The notes under the pieces are model-generated. The model was given only the letters and a program-made list of their open reading frames with translations. It was not told the DNA's origin and ran no database searches. The translations under genes were made by a program, and so were the position numbers. From Alteromonas gracilis (lineage in GTDB: Bacteria; Pseudomonadota; Gammaproteobacteria; Enterobacterales; Alteromonadaceae), in the NCBI RefSeq assembly GCF_002993325.1, contig NZ_PVNO01000001.1:1-64000 (forward strand): a DNA stretch of 64,000 nt, read 5' to 3'. Below are positions 49,713 through 58,865 of the stretch, piece after piece. Within the stretch, counting starts at the first letter, position 1; every line of letters starts with the position of its first letter.

Positions 49713-50324
49713 TTAAGTGTGGGGGCGCTTTTTAACTAACTGCTTAGTTTCAGCAATTACGGGGTTTTCTAACTTAGAAACCGCATAGGCAACACCAAAC
49801 CCCAAACAGCTACCTACTAGCACATCGGATAGGTGGTGGGCATCTCGCATAGTTCTAGACTTTCCAATTACTGCGGTTGCTGCAAGCCCAGCAGCAGATG
49901 CTAAAAGCAATGGGCCTGAAGAACGGGGTATAGAGCCTGCCACAGCCGCTATTGCACTGGCGTGGCCTGATGGCATGGCGTTGTATTTGTCTTTCAACGC
50001 TGGCCCCTTAAATGCCGGCCCTGATTCTGCCCGGGGGCGTTTCCGGCCAATTAGTCGTTTAAGTCCCGCATTCAATAAGCCTGCAACCGACGCTGAGATC
50101 GTGGATTTTAAAAGAAACCGCTGTAGTTTCGGCGTATTTGAAAATGTTGAAAGCGTGTAAGCCGCGCCGGTAATTGCTGCGACGGAAGGGGGAGTGGTCG
50201 CTTTGCTCAGTGTATCTGAAGTTATTAAGCTTCCTGTACCAGAAGTTGATTTATCCCGTCTCCTGTTTATCTTGGTTAGGGTTTTAAATGCCAGTAAGCT
50301 TTTTATGCTTGTAGAAAGTAACAT
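49713..50324 (-). CDS. PAP2 superfamily phosphatase, membrane-associated
   Basis: The 203-residue protein carries all three PAP2 motifs: KRLIGRKRPR, MPSGHAS and SRTMRDAHHLSDVLVG, which hold the phosphate and the catalytic His. Hydrophobic segments surround them. Such proteins dephosphorylate lipid phosphates (phosphatidic acid or undecaprenyl pyrophosphate). The N-terminus is Ser/Thr-rich and unusual. Start is ATG 50324. Confidence 0.9.
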   Translation of the reverse strand: MLLSTSIKSLLAFKTLTKINRRRDKSTSGTGSLITSDTLSKATTPPSVAAITGAAYTLSTFSNTPKLQRFLLKSTISASVAGLLNAGLKRLIGRKRPRAESGPAFKGPALKDKYNAMPSGHASAIAAVAGSIPRSSGPLLLASAAGLAATAVIGKSRTMRDAHHLSDVLVGSCLGFGVAYAVSKLENPVIAETKQLVKKRPHT

Positions 50325-50435
50325 GATTGATTCCTTAAAAATTCACGGTGAAGCGAAGCAATCCGCTTGCTGCCAATGCGGTAAGATTCACTCACAGGTT
50401 CGAATACTCACTTCAAGTAACGAATCTTGTAAGTG

Positions 50436-50461
50436 AAAAAAGCCGCAGATGCGGCTTTTTT
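50436..50461. terminator. Terminator of the EF-hand gene
   Basis: AAAAAAGCCGC pairs with GCGGCTTTTTT around an AGAT loop. It lies 11 bases past the EF-hand gene stop on the minus strand and can work in both directions. Confidence 0.9.
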
Positions 50462-50472
50462 ACCTATTTGAA

Positions 50473-51117
50473 TTACTCTTCAGAATCATTCTTCATGCTT
50501 TGATACTGGGTATATTCTATACGCGTGATGAGTTCATCGTTGTTAGAATCAATGTCATCAAAATCACGGGTTACGCCGCTTCGCGATGCTTCAGCTTTAG
50601 TAAGTTCACCGTCGTTATTGGAATCCATCATTTCAAATTTGCTCTCGGCAACCACTGTCTTTTCTGCTTTTACATCAATTTCCTTTTCAATGACTTTCTC
50701 ATTTACTTCTGGCTCGGTGGTAGCCTGCAGTTCATGGGTCATTTTCTTGTCCTGCACCGAGCTCACTTGTTCGTCAATTTCACTATCAACCGCTACATAC
50801 GTTTCCATTGTTCCTTCTTCATGGATACTTTCTTGTGCCGCTCGTGCTGAAGAAACAACATCACCGTCGAAATGTTGAGGATATCTCTCAATATGGGCGT
50901 CAAATTCCTTCATTGAAAGTTGCGTATCTGCGTTCTTATCGATTCGCGTAAAGTGCGCAAAAATATCACTGTCTTTAGCTTCTGCTCGCGAAATATATCC
51001 ATTGCCGTCTTTATCTAAATTCGCGAATGATGAGTCTATTTTTTCCATATCATCACCAGCAAATGCCATAGTAGAAAGTGCTGTGCTGATAAGTGTTGCG
51101 ATTGTTAACTTTTTCAT
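50473..51117 (-). CDS. Secreted EF-hand calcium-binding protein
   Basis: The 214-residue protein has a signal peptide ending AFA before Gly21. Four EF-hand loops are visible: DKDGNGYISRAE (35-46), DKNADTQLSMKE (60-71), DSNNDGELTKAE (165-176) and DSNNDELITRIE (190-201). Loops one and three are canonical. Loops two and four deviate at position 6 (Thr or Glu in place of Gly), so they may bind weakly. Between the two pairs is an acidic, Glu/Val/Lys-rich spacer of about 90 residues. No enzyme domain is seen. It is probably periplasmic. Confidence 0.92.
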   Translation of the reverse strand: MKKLTIATLISTALSTMAFAGDDMEKIDSSFANLDKDGNGYISRAEAKDSDIFAHFTRIDKNADTQLSMKEFDAHIERYPQHFDGDVVSSARAAQESIHEEGTMETYVAVDSEIDEQVSSVQDKKMTHELQATTEPEVNEKVIEKEIDVKAEKTVVAESKFEMMDSNNDGELTKAEASRSGVTRDFDDIDSNNDELITRIEYTQYQSMKNDSEE

Positions 51118-51358
51118 ATCTTGCTCCTTGGTTTACGGCCTCCATACTGCTCTAAAACGGAGGAGAGAATTCTATATGAGTGATTCACAGTACATGCCAT
51201 TCTCTAAAAATATATATATTTCATTTAGATAGGACTATTGGCGTCGTCACGGCGCTGGCGATAATTGTGATAAATATAGGAATTTCTGAAAAAGTTACTC
51301 GGTATCGTTAATAAAAAGTGAACAGCCTTGTTCAGCTCGTCGTCAATCACACTAGCTA

Positions 51359-52417
51359 CTATTCAGTGCCGGCCAACCAGTTGTAGAAGTGGGCTACTCC
51401 AGCTTCTAGAAAAGGTTCAATAGGGCCGTGTTCTTCTTCACCTGTTGAAAACAACGCTCGCCGTCCCTTTTCTAACAACAGGCAGGCTTCTTCGTCTTCT
51501 AAAGCCGTTTCCATGTAAGCGCGCTTTTCAGCAGTAAAGTAGTGTGGCATGGCTTCATGCAGTGATTTTGAATAGTAAAATTCTACGTGGTTTGTGCATG
51601 CATCTGCGCCCTTGGGGTAGATGGTGCTGACTACAATAATGTCTGGGTACCATTCAATCATGATGTTAGGGTATAAAAAGCACCAAATTGCGCCATATTT
51701 TGGAAGCGTATTACCATAGTGGCTCAAAAGTGCATCTTGGAATTCGCGATAATTGTCGGTAGTACGTTTCGTAAGCTCGCGACCCAGCCCTACTTTTTGT
51801 ATTGAGAAGTCCTCACCAAACGACCACTCTAAGTCATCTGCTTTCACGAATTGGCGTAGCCCAGGGTGCATTGAATAAACATGATAATTTTCAAGATATA
51901 TTTCTACAAAGGTCTTCCAATTGAATTTGTATTCAGCTGTTTCAGAGCCTGCATAGAAATAGCCAGTAAAGTCTAGGTACTCGTCTAGTCCAAGTGAAGT
52001 CAGATCTAGTTGAGGAGCACGGCCGCGAAACAACAGGCCGTTCCATGTTGTTAGTGATTCTTTTTTTAACTGTCCATTAGGGGCATCAGTAAAGTGAGGC
52101 GTGCCTTTTAACAGCCCTGTGTTGTCATAACCCCAACAGTGCAATTTGCATACGATATTTCGGGTTCGACCACTTCCTTCAAGTAGCTTGGCCTGTCGGT
52201 GTAAACAAACGTTAGATATAAGTTCATAGCTCTCGCCCTGATTAAAAAGTGCATAACGGTCGTTAAAATGGGGCAATACTTGATAGCTAAACTTCTCGGG
52301 CACCATTAACGAATGGCCTGCATATGCAACTCCGCGAGAGAAAGCTTGCTGGACTTCCTTATGGCTTTCGTCAGCATCAAAATAACTTTTAATGGAAGGG
52401 TGAGTAATGATTTTCAT
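51359..52417 (-). CDS. Rieske-type aromatic-ring-hydroxylating oxygenase, alpha-subunit family
   Basis: The 352-residue protein has the Rieske [2Fe-2S] ligands Cys71-x-His73 and Cys90-x2-His93. The catalytic domain has NYHVYSMHP with the mononuclear-iron histidines 179 and 184. The C-terminus (SRPBCC fold) is intact. No reductase, ferredoxin or beta-subunit gene is adjacent, so it depends on distant electron donors. Relatives include choline or carnitine monooxygenases and ring-hydroxylating enzymes; the substrate cannot be read here. Confidence 0.92.
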   Translation of the reverse strand: MKIITHPSIKSYFDADESHKEVQQAFSRGVAYAGHSLMVPEKFSYQVLPHFNDRYALFNQGESYELISNVCLHRQAKLLEGSGRTRNIVCKLHCWGYDNTGLLKGTPHFTDAPNGQLKKESLTTWNGLLFRGRAPQLDLTSLGLDEYLDFTGYFYAGSETAEYKFNWKTFVEIYLENYHVYSMHPGLRQFVKADDLEWSFGEDFSIQKVGLGRELTKRTTDNYREFQDALLSHYGNTLPKYGAIWCFLYPNIMIEWYPDIIVVSTIYPKGADACTNHVEFYYSKSLHEAMPHYFTAEKRAYMETALEDEEACLLLEKGRRALFSTGEEEHGPIEPFLEAGVAHFYNWLAGTE

Positions 52418-52579
52418 AGTTTAAAAGGTGGCCTAAAAATGCATCGCATTTCGTCGATTTTATGTAGGCGCTATTTATCACTGAATTGGTTAAAAAAATA
52501 GCAATATTTTTCATTGAGCCACTATTTTTTTTAAAATATCAGAGTAGAATCCGCGCACCCTAATTTTGTAGTGACTTTC

Positions 52580-53500
52580 ATGGACATTGGTTTCCATCAC
52601 TCTGAAGAAAAGCGGTTGCTTACGCTTTCCTTTTACATCGCCGGCGTTTTTGTCTTTGTTGCGCTCGGTTTCGCTATTGCAACTCACTCAGGCGCAATTT
52701 TATTCGATGCGGCGTACTCCTTAATTGCATTTGTTATGTCAACGTTAACGCTTAAAGTGGCGAGTCTAGTTCAGCGCCCAGACGATGACCGCTTTCATTT
52801 TGGCTACACCGCAATTGAACCTACTTTGAACATGTTCAAGTCGCTGATAATTATAGTTACTTGCATATATGCCGTAGCGAGCTCTATTCAAAGTGTTATC
52901 GCAGGTGGCAACCCTTCCAACTATGACATTGGTATGTTTTACGGTGTGGTAGCAACCGCAGGCTGCTTTGGCATTTCGTTTTACATGCGTATTAAAGGGA
53001 AACACTTACTGTCAGACTTAGTCAGGGTAGATTCGCATACTTGGATGATCGATGGAGTGTTAAGCGCATCCATACTCCTCGCTTTCATTTTGGCGTACGT
53101 TCTTGAGGGGACGCAATATAGTATGCTTGCGCCCTACGTCGACCCGGTACTCCTCATCGTTCTTGGCTCTGCGATGTTGCCCGTGCCATTTAAAATTTTG
53201 CGGGAAAGCCTTAATGAGGTAATAAATAAAGCGCCGCCCGAAGCTATCTCGGCTGTAATTGAGAAAAAGTTTAAAAAGACGTTGGCTGACGTCCCTTACG
53301 AGCATGTTGAAGTTCGCATAAGTAAGCGCGGAAGAGATATGTATTTGTTAGTTCATATCATTGTAGATGATGCATTTTCTATCGCGACTATAAGTGATTT
53401 AGACGAAATCAGGCTTAAATGCGAAGCCGAGATGCGAGAGTGGGATCCGTCCATCATCATGGATATTTTATTTATTAAAGATCCCGAATTAGCGGAGTAA
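52580..53500 (+). CDS. Cation diffusion facilitator (CDF) family transporter
   Basis: The frame can start at GTG 52571 or ATG 52580; no clear ribosome binding site distinguishes them and I prefer the ATG (306 residues). Six membrane spans are present. The metal site is formed by FDAAYS in span two and VDSHTWMIDG in span five, with RFHFGYTAIEP in the cytoplasmic loop before span three. A C-terminal cytoplasmic domain of about 90 residues follows. It exports divalent metals such as zinc, iron or manganese in exchange for protons; the specific metal is unknown. Confidence 0.9.
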   Translation: MDIGFHHSEEKRLLTLSFYIAGVFVFVALGFAIATHSGAILFDAAYSLIAFVMSTLTLKVASLVQRPDDDRFHFGYTAIEPTLNMFKSLIIIVTCIYAVASSIQSVIAGGNPSNYDIGMFYGVVATAGCFGISFYMRIKGKHLLSDLVRVDSHTWMIDGVLSASILLAFILAYVLEGTQYSMLAPYVDPVLLIVLGSAMLPVPFKILRESLNEVINKAPPEAISAVIEKKFKKTLADVPYEHVEVRISKRGRDMYLLVHIIVDDAFSIATISDLDEIRLKCEAEMREWDPSIIMDILFIKDPELAE

Positions 53501-53704
53501 ATTTTTGTTAGGGCTAGGCATACTTACTTTGTGAGCGATTTAATTTACCGCGCCAAATGCTGAACGTCTTAACAGAATGAAGCTAACTTATGTTGTCGAG
53601 TTTAAAGTAGGGGATGTAAGTAATTTCGCAACCACTGCAAGGCTTTACTGGCTAATTACGAGAACATTTCCGATAATCAAGTTTTTAAGTCATGCGAATG
53701 TGTA

Positions 53705-54037
53705 ATGGAAACTCGACTGCCCCTTTATAAAAAATTGCTGGTTATGTATCGAATTGAGCCGGGGTGTCTAGGGCCGCAAGGCGCTGATTACGTCGAGGAA
53801 TTTTGCGTTTTTGCTAAACAAAAGCTTAAAGACAGGCATAGTCATTGTTTACGATGGGCAATTAAACCTCGCTATGACAAATCTTTGCCCGAGTTAGAGT
53901 TTCAGATAAAAAACGGAACTTTGTCTCGCGACAATGCAGCTAAGTATATGACACGTTTCGATATAGACATAGATGGGTTTGAAGAAACGCTGGATGAAGA
54001 GCTTGCTGATTTGGTTGACGCGTTTTTCGAGCGATGA
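53705..54037 (+). CDS. Hypothetical protein, 110 residues
   Basis: A soluble protein starting at ATG 53705 with no strong ribosome binding site. It begins with a hydrophobic but not membrane-spanning stretch (LPLYKKLLVMYRIEPGCLGPQG) and ends acidic and helical (FEETLDEELADLVDAFFE). Three cysteines are scattered. I do not recognise the family. The frame is clean and codon use fits, so it is probably real. Confidence 0.6.
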   Translation: METRLPLYKKLLVMYRIEPGCLGPQGADYVEEFCVFAKQKLKDRHSHCLRWAIKPRYDKSLPELEFQIKNGTLSRDNAAKYMTRFDIDIDGFEETLDEELADLVDAFFER

Positions 54038-54060
54038 AGTAGGGAACAAACGGCGAAAGC

Positions 54061-54095
54061 AAAAACAAAAAGGCCTCGATATCTATATCAAGGCC
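54061..54095 (-). terminator. Terminator of the small secreted protein gene
   Basis: On the minus strand GGCCTTGATA pairs with TATCGAGGCC (one mismatch) around a short loop, followed by a TTTTTGTTTTT tail. Confidence 0.8.
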
Positions 54096-54125
54096 ACTAA
54101 AATAACAGAGTGAAGTTTGGCAAGA

Positions 54126-54350
54126 TTAATCTAAAGACGATACTTTAGCATAGCCTTCGGCTTCTAATTCATCATTAACGCACTCTAGAACAAATTCGTC
54201 CTCTGGCTTGCCTTTTGTTCCTTCTTCTTCCGCCACTTCCTGACAGAATTGCGTCAGTTCTTCAACAAGCTCCGCAGGTGCGGTTTCTGATGCCATTGCT
54301 GTTAAAGAGAACGCCATTGCAGTTAAACCTATTAAGACTAAACCCTTCAT
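54126..54350 (-). CDS. Small secreted acidic protein, 74 residues
   Basis: ATG 54350 is preceded by ACGAGG. Residues 1-20 are a signal peptide ending AMA before Ser21. The mature part of about 54 residues is strongly acidic and has two cysteines (in FCQEV and LECVN) that could form a disulfide in the periplasm. I do not recognise the family. It has its own terminator and thus its own transcript. Confidence 0.7.
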   Translation of the reverse strand: MKGLVLIGLTAMAFSLTAMASETAPAELVEELTQFCQEVAEEEGTKGKPEDEFVLECVNDELEAEGYAKVSSLD

Positions 54351-54562
54351 AATTACCTCGTTAAATAGTTGTGTGTAAACACTTACGAGCTGGATATTGC
54401 GCTCACTTTTCAGGTTAAAAAAGCTAAATTTTTTGCTCCAGAAGACAAAATCTTTTCATCAAATATTCACTACCCAAATGTGCAAAGCTTTAATGGGCAT
54501 TCAATAGGCTTTTTGGCATAATGCGCGGCCGAGATTAGAAAAGTAATGACAGCGCCTAAACC

Positions 54563-56482
54563 ATGCCAACAATAAACAATGTATTTTCTTCAGATGGTCT
54601 TCTTGCTAGCACCATCAAAGGTTTTGTGCCTCGTGATGCGCAAACAGAAATGGCTAAGGCGGTTAAGCGCGCAATAGATACCACAGGCAGTTTGATTGTA
54701 GAAGCGGGTACAGGTACGGGTAAAACCTTTGCTTACCTTGCGCCTGCGTTATTAAGCGATGGAAAAGCTATTGTTTCTACCGGAACGAAAAATCTACAAG
54801 AGCAGTTATTTCACCGCGATTTACCACTCGTGAAGAAAGCCCTTGGTAGTAAGCGCAAAACAGCGCTATTGAAAGGCCGGTCAAACTACCTCTGTCTTCA
54901 CCGTCTTGCTCAACACGGCGGCAATTCCACCCTAGTCGAAAAAGAGGTGTTAGGGCAGCTTTCAGAAGTTAAGCGGTGGTCTAGTACAACGAAAACGGGT
55001 GACATGGGCGAGCTGAAGACGCTTCCAGAAGATGCGCGCGTGTTGCCGTTAGTAACCTCTACAGTAGATAATTGCTTGGGGCGCGACTGTCCAGATTATG
55101 AAGATTGCTATCTAGTTAAAGCGCGTAGAAAGGCTTTGGACGCCGATATTATCGTGGTCAATCACCACCTGTTTTTCGCCGATATGGCGCTTAAAGATAC
55201 TGGGTTTGGCGAACTTATTCCTGAAGCCGATGCAATTATCTTTGATGAGGCTCATCAAATTCCCGATATTGCCAGTGATTATTTCGGCGACTCGCTTTCA
55301 ACGCGACAGATTCACGACATAGCTAAAGATATAACTCTACTATTTAGAACAGTGTTGAAAGATGCGGGGCAGCTAGATAAAGCGGCCGACAAATGCAGAA
55401 TGATCGCATCTGATTTGCGCCTTCTTTTTCCTGATACTGCAGAGCGAGGGAACTGGGCGGAGGCGTTAGATCGTGACGACGTTCGCATGCAGGTGGGTAA
55501 GCTTGCCGAAGCTCTCGGCGTGTTGCACGAGGTGTGTAAACTGCATATTGGTCGGGACAAAGACTTAGATAATATGTATGAGCGTGTGGTGGCGGCAAGA
55601 GAGCAACTTGATGCACTCAGCGACAATAAGCAGGAAAACGTGAGTTTGTGGTATGAAACAACCCAACGCCATTTGATTATGCATCTGACTCCGTTATCTA
55701 TTGCTGCGAAATTCAGGCGATTCGTGTCTTCTCCGCCTCGCGGATGGATTTTTACTTCAGCGACGTTAATGGTTAATGGCGGTTTCGAACATTTTCAGCG
55801 ACGAATGGGTTTGGAAGATGCGGAAACACTAGGCTTAGATAGCCCATTTAATTATCCTGAACAGGCTATGCTGTGCGTGCCACGCTATTTGCCAGAGCCT
55901 AATAGCTATGCAATGCGTGAAACCTTACTGGAAACGGCGAAGCGTTTAATCAAAGCAAGCCGAGGGCGTTGCTTTTTATTATTCACTAGTCACGCCATGC
56001 TAAGAGAAATAGCCCAAAAGCTAGAAGATGAGATAGACAATCCACTACTCGTGCAAGGGACAACAACGAAACAGGCATTGCTCGATGCGTATTTAGCCGA
56101 TGAAAAAGCGGTGCTTATGGGGACGGGAGCATTTTGGGAAGGCGTCGATGTGAGAGGAAACGACCTTGTCTGCGTTATGATTGATAAGCTGCCTTTCGCT
56201 TCGCCCGATGATCCGCTACTGCAGGCACGTATGGAAGATGTGAAAAAACGTGGGGCTAACCCTTTTGGTGTAATTCAGATCCCACAGGCTGTAATTACCC
56301 TTAAGCAAGGTGCAGGACGATTAATTCGAGACCCTACAGATAAAGGCGTATTGGTTATTTGTGATAATCGCTTAGTCACGAAACCTTACGCTAAAACCTT
56401 TGTCGGAAGCTTGCCAGATATGAAGCGAACGAGAAGCTTAGATGAAGTAGAAAAATTTTTAGCCGGCATTGATGAAGCCTAA
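54563..56482 (+). CDS. yoaA: DinG-family ATP-dependent DNA helicase YoaA
   Basis: The 639-residue superfamily 2 helicase has Walker A GTGTGKT (49-55), DEAH (228-231) and the four iron-sulfur cysteines (111, 171, 176, 182) between motifs I and II, as in XPD-like helicases. The C-terminal GTGAFWEGVDVRG and QGAGRLIRD motifs are intact. In E. coli YoaA works with the Pol III chi subunit in repair of stalled forks. The order yoaA-tsaB is conserved. Confidence 0.96.
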   Translation: MPTINNVFSSDGLLASTIKGFVPRDAQTEMAKAVKRAIDTTGSLIVEAGTGTGKTFAYLAPALLSDGKAIVSTGTKNLQEQLFHRDLPLVKKALGSKRKTALLKGRSNYLCLHRLAQHGGNSTLVEKEVLGQLSEVKRWSSTTKTGDMGELKTLPEDARVLPLVTSTVDNCLGRDCPDYEDCYLVKARRKALDADIIVVNHHLFFADMALKDTGFGELIPEADAIIFDEAHQIPDIASDYFGDSLSTRQIHDIAKDITLLFRTVLKDAGQLDKAADKCRMIASDLRLLFPDTAERGNWAEALDRDDVRMQVGKLAEALGVLHEVCKLHIGRDKDLDNMYERVVAAREQLDALSDNKQENVSLWYETTQRHLIMHLTPLSIAAKFRRFVSSPPRGWIFTSATLMVNGGFEHFQRRMGLEDAETLGLDSPFNYPEQAMLCVPRYLPEPNSYAMRETLLETAKRLIKASRGRCFLLFTSHAMLREIAQKLEDEIDNPLLVQGTTTKQALLDAYLADEKAVLMGTGAFWEGVDVRGNDLVCVMIDKLPFASPDDPLLQARMEDVKKRGANPFGVIQIPQAVITLKQGAGRLIRDPTDKGVLVICDNRLVTKPYAKTFVGSLPDMKRTRSLDEVEKFLAGIDEA

Positions 56483-56559
56483 GTTAAAGCCCTAAATATC
56501 GGCTTCTTGGAAATTATAAGCAGAGGTCGATTTTAGGTTATACAACACAAGAGACATAC

Positions 56560-57273
56560 ATGAATATTTTAGCGATAGATACGGCAACCGAAGCATGTTC
56601 GGTAGCATTACAGCACAACGGAACACGTATTACCCGTTTTGAAATATGCCCACAGCAGCACAGTCAGCGTTTGCTTCCCATGGTTGACGAGGTATTAAAA
56701 GAAGCGAATATCACGTTAAATGACCTAGACTTACTCGCGTTCGGTCGGGGCCCTGGCAGTTTTACCGGGGTTCGTATAGCTACTGGCATGATACAAGGTT
56801 TAGCGCTTGGTACGGGGCTGAAGGTTGCCGGAATAAGCACACTTGAAGCTATGGCGGTCGAGACTGCAGCCAAAATCAACGATGAAAGCGCACTTATTGC
56901 AGTAGCTTCGGATGCCCGCATGGATGAAGTTTACTTTGCCGTGTATTCTCAAACTCCTGATAGCGTCAATCGAATCATCGATGAGCAGGTTTGTCCGCCC
57001 GAAATGGCGTTGGAACAGCTTGATTCAATGGACCAGAAAGTGAGCAAAAAAATTGTTACCGCAGGCACCGGTTGGACTGCATATGAAAAGCTCAGCGAGT
57101 GGCGCGCAAATACATATGGTGAAAGCCATGAAGACGTTTCCCTACCAAACGCAGAATATATGCTTAGCTTGGCATCAAAAGCGCAAGAGACTGGTAACGT
57201 GTTTGATGCAGTTAATGTAGAACCTGTTTATCTTCGAGACAAAGTTACGTGGAAAAAACTGCCGGGAAGATAA
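56560..57273 (+). CDS. tsaB: tRNA threonylcarbamoyladenosine biosynthesis protein TsaB
   Basis: The 237-residue ASKHA-fold protein is the scaffold partner of TsaD in making t6A at position 37 of ANN-decoding tRNAs. ILAIDTATEACSVAL, HSQRLLPMVDEVL and FGRGPGSFTGVRIATG are the family signatures. It is 78 bases downstream of yoaA. Confidence 0.97.
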   Translation: MNILAIDTATEACSVALQHNGTRITRFEICPQQHSQRLLPMVDEVLKEANITLNDLDLLAFGRGPGSFTGVRIATGMIQGLALGTGLKVAGISTLEAMAVETAAKINDESALIAVASDARMDEVYFAVYSQTPDSVNRIIDEQVCPPEMALEQLDSMDQKVSKKIVTAGTGWTAYEKLSEWRANTYGESHEDVSLPNAEYMLSLASKAQETGNVFDAVNVEPVYLRDKVTWKKLPGR

Positions 57274-57353
57274 TCCATTTAAAAGTGGTTTGTAGCGTTT
57301 ATGTGCTGCAAACCTACTATAATTTGGTACAAATTTTGCCTTAAAAACTTTGT

Positions 57354-57647
57354 ATGATTATTAACAATAATTTTGCTTTACCGTCTTCAGAGCCTTCGCA
57401 GGGGCGGGTAGCTAAAATCAACAAAGACCCTGAGCAGCAAAGCAAAGGGCAAAGTGAATCGTCTGCCAGGGCGATCGTTGTTGCGCCTGATAAACAAGGC
57501 ACAGATAACGCAAAAGCATATCAGCAATTTATTCGCGAAGACGGCAATAATTATTCTCAAAACGCTATCGCCTCTTACACCAGTTTCGAAAAACAAGCGC
57601 AGCGAGAGTCAATTCAAGCAATGTTTGGCGTTGATATTTACGCCTGA
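57354..57647 (+). CDS. Hypothetical protein between tsaB and slp, 97 residues
   Basis: A hydrophilic 97-residue protein starting ATG 57354, with no strong ribosome binding site. It is Gln/Ser/Lys-rich in its first half (PSSEPSQGRVAKINKDPEQQ) and has a more conserved-looking C-terminus (AIASYTSFEKQAQRESIQAM, then FGVDIYA). Similar short proteins follow tsaB in relatives, as far as I recall. No function is known. Confidence 0.7.
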   Translation: MIINNNFALPSSEPSQGRVAKINKDPEQQSKGQSESSARAIVVAPDKQGTDNAKAYQQFIREDGNNYSQNAIASYTSFEKQAQRESIQAMFGVDIYA

Positions 57648-58078
57648 AAAACGCAGATTTTTTAATTGCCTTGTAATGAACCTCACGGGCTTTTGTTGAT
57701 GTATTCGCTTTACCTCCACTTTTTTCCATGTAGTAGCGCACTGTAGTTAATCAAAACACTTACGCAAAGCTTACATTTTTGTTTAATTGTCTATGCGGAC
57801 TGGTATTAACTGAACGAATGAATGGAAGGCAACTCTAAGATCTAGTTAATCTTGTATTAGCATAATTGTAATTGAACGGCAGTGGTTGTCGCTTCGTATT
57901 AATGCTAATGTTTAGATTGATAGCGTGTGCTTTTTCTTTTCAAGTTAAAGAGATACGAAAAACAACTTGTAGACCTGCTAAAGAAAATACATCGCTTTTT
58001 ATCGTGAAATTCAGGGTTTGCTTTGATTAAGTGCATTATTAACACGGCACTTTTTCCGGGGTTCAAAGGAGCGCTTTA
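57648..58078. other. Intergenic region upstream of slp
   Basis: About 430 AT-rich bases. I see no frame with a ribosome binding site, no strong hairpin and no repeat. It presumably carries the slp promoter; slp-type genes are often stress or stationary-phase controlled, but no box is convincing. Confidence 0.5.
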
Positions 58079-58771
58079 ATGTCTCGTTATTTAGTTTTAC
58101 TCACAGTCTTCTTGTTTACCGGCTGTTCCATCGTACCTGATAGCATTGAGGTGCCAGAAGGCACACAACTGATCAGCTACTCAAAGGCGGTAACTTCAGG
58201 TGCCAATGCGCAAGGTCAGAAAGCGCGTTGGGGTGGTTTAATTGTCGGGGTAGAAAATAAACCTGACAAAACTTTTATTGAGCTTGCTCATTTTCCGTTA
58301 AACCATTACGGCAAGCCCGGCACGAGTGGGGAAACCTCGGGGCGCTTTAAAGTTCAGATTGACGGATTTGTCGACCCCATTGTATTTGAAGAAGGTCGTT
58401 CGGCAACCTTTCTAGGTACTATTACCGCTCCTACGATGGGTATGGTGGGTGAGCAACCCTATATTTATCCCACAATTATCGCCGATGATTACCACATGTG
58501 GCGCGACCGTGATGTTTATCACATGGATACTTTCGGATTTAATAGTTTTACAGGTTGGTATTCCCCATTTTGGGGCGGGGTAGGGCCATTTTATCACCCG
58601 TTTGGATGGCGCAATATGGGGTGGGGGCATCCCGGATTTAGCCACACACGTATCATTCGGTATAGCAATGCGCCGAGCCGCTCTGCTTTGCCTAATACAA
58701 AAAAGGTGAGTGCTAAGTCCCAAAGCAGGGGAACACGTTCGAACAATCAGACGAATCAGCAGCAAAAGTAG
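58079..58771 (+). CDS. slp: Slp family outer-membrane lipoprotein
   Basis: ATG 58079 follows AAAGGAG. The 230-residue protein has a lipobox LFTGC (Cys16), and the family pattern ARWGGLIVGVENK, TFIELAHFPLNHYGKP and GRFKVQ, then FVDPIVFEEGR. A Gly/Trp/Pro/His-rich stretch (residues 158-188) and a Ser/Gln/Asn-rich tail follow, which makes it longer than E. coli Slp. Its place between tsaB and fadD matches yeaY in E. coli. Confidence 0.93.
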   Translation: MSRYLVLLTVFLFTGCSIVPDSIEVPEGTQLISYSKAVTSGANAQGQKARWGGLIVGVENKPDKTFIELAHFPLNHYGKPGTSGETSGRFKVQIDGFVDPIVFEEGRSATFLGTITAPTMGMVGEQPYIYPTIIADDYHMWRDRDVYHMDTFGFNSFTGWYSPFWGGVGPFYHPFGWRNMGWGHPGFSHTRIIRYSNAPSRSALPNTKKVSAKSQSRGTRSNNQTNQQQK

Positions 58772-58781
58772 TACATGTAAC

Positions 58782-58810
58782 AAAGGCGGCATAATATTGC
58801 CGCTTTTTTT
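58782..58810 (+). terminator. Terminator of slp
   Basis: GCGGCA pairs with TGCCGC with A-rich and T-rich extensions, followed by an eight-T run. Confidence 0.88.
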
Positions 58811-58865
58811 TATTTTTTCTGGCTAACATGGATTTGGGCGGCAATTGTCTGCCGGGAAGGGCACT

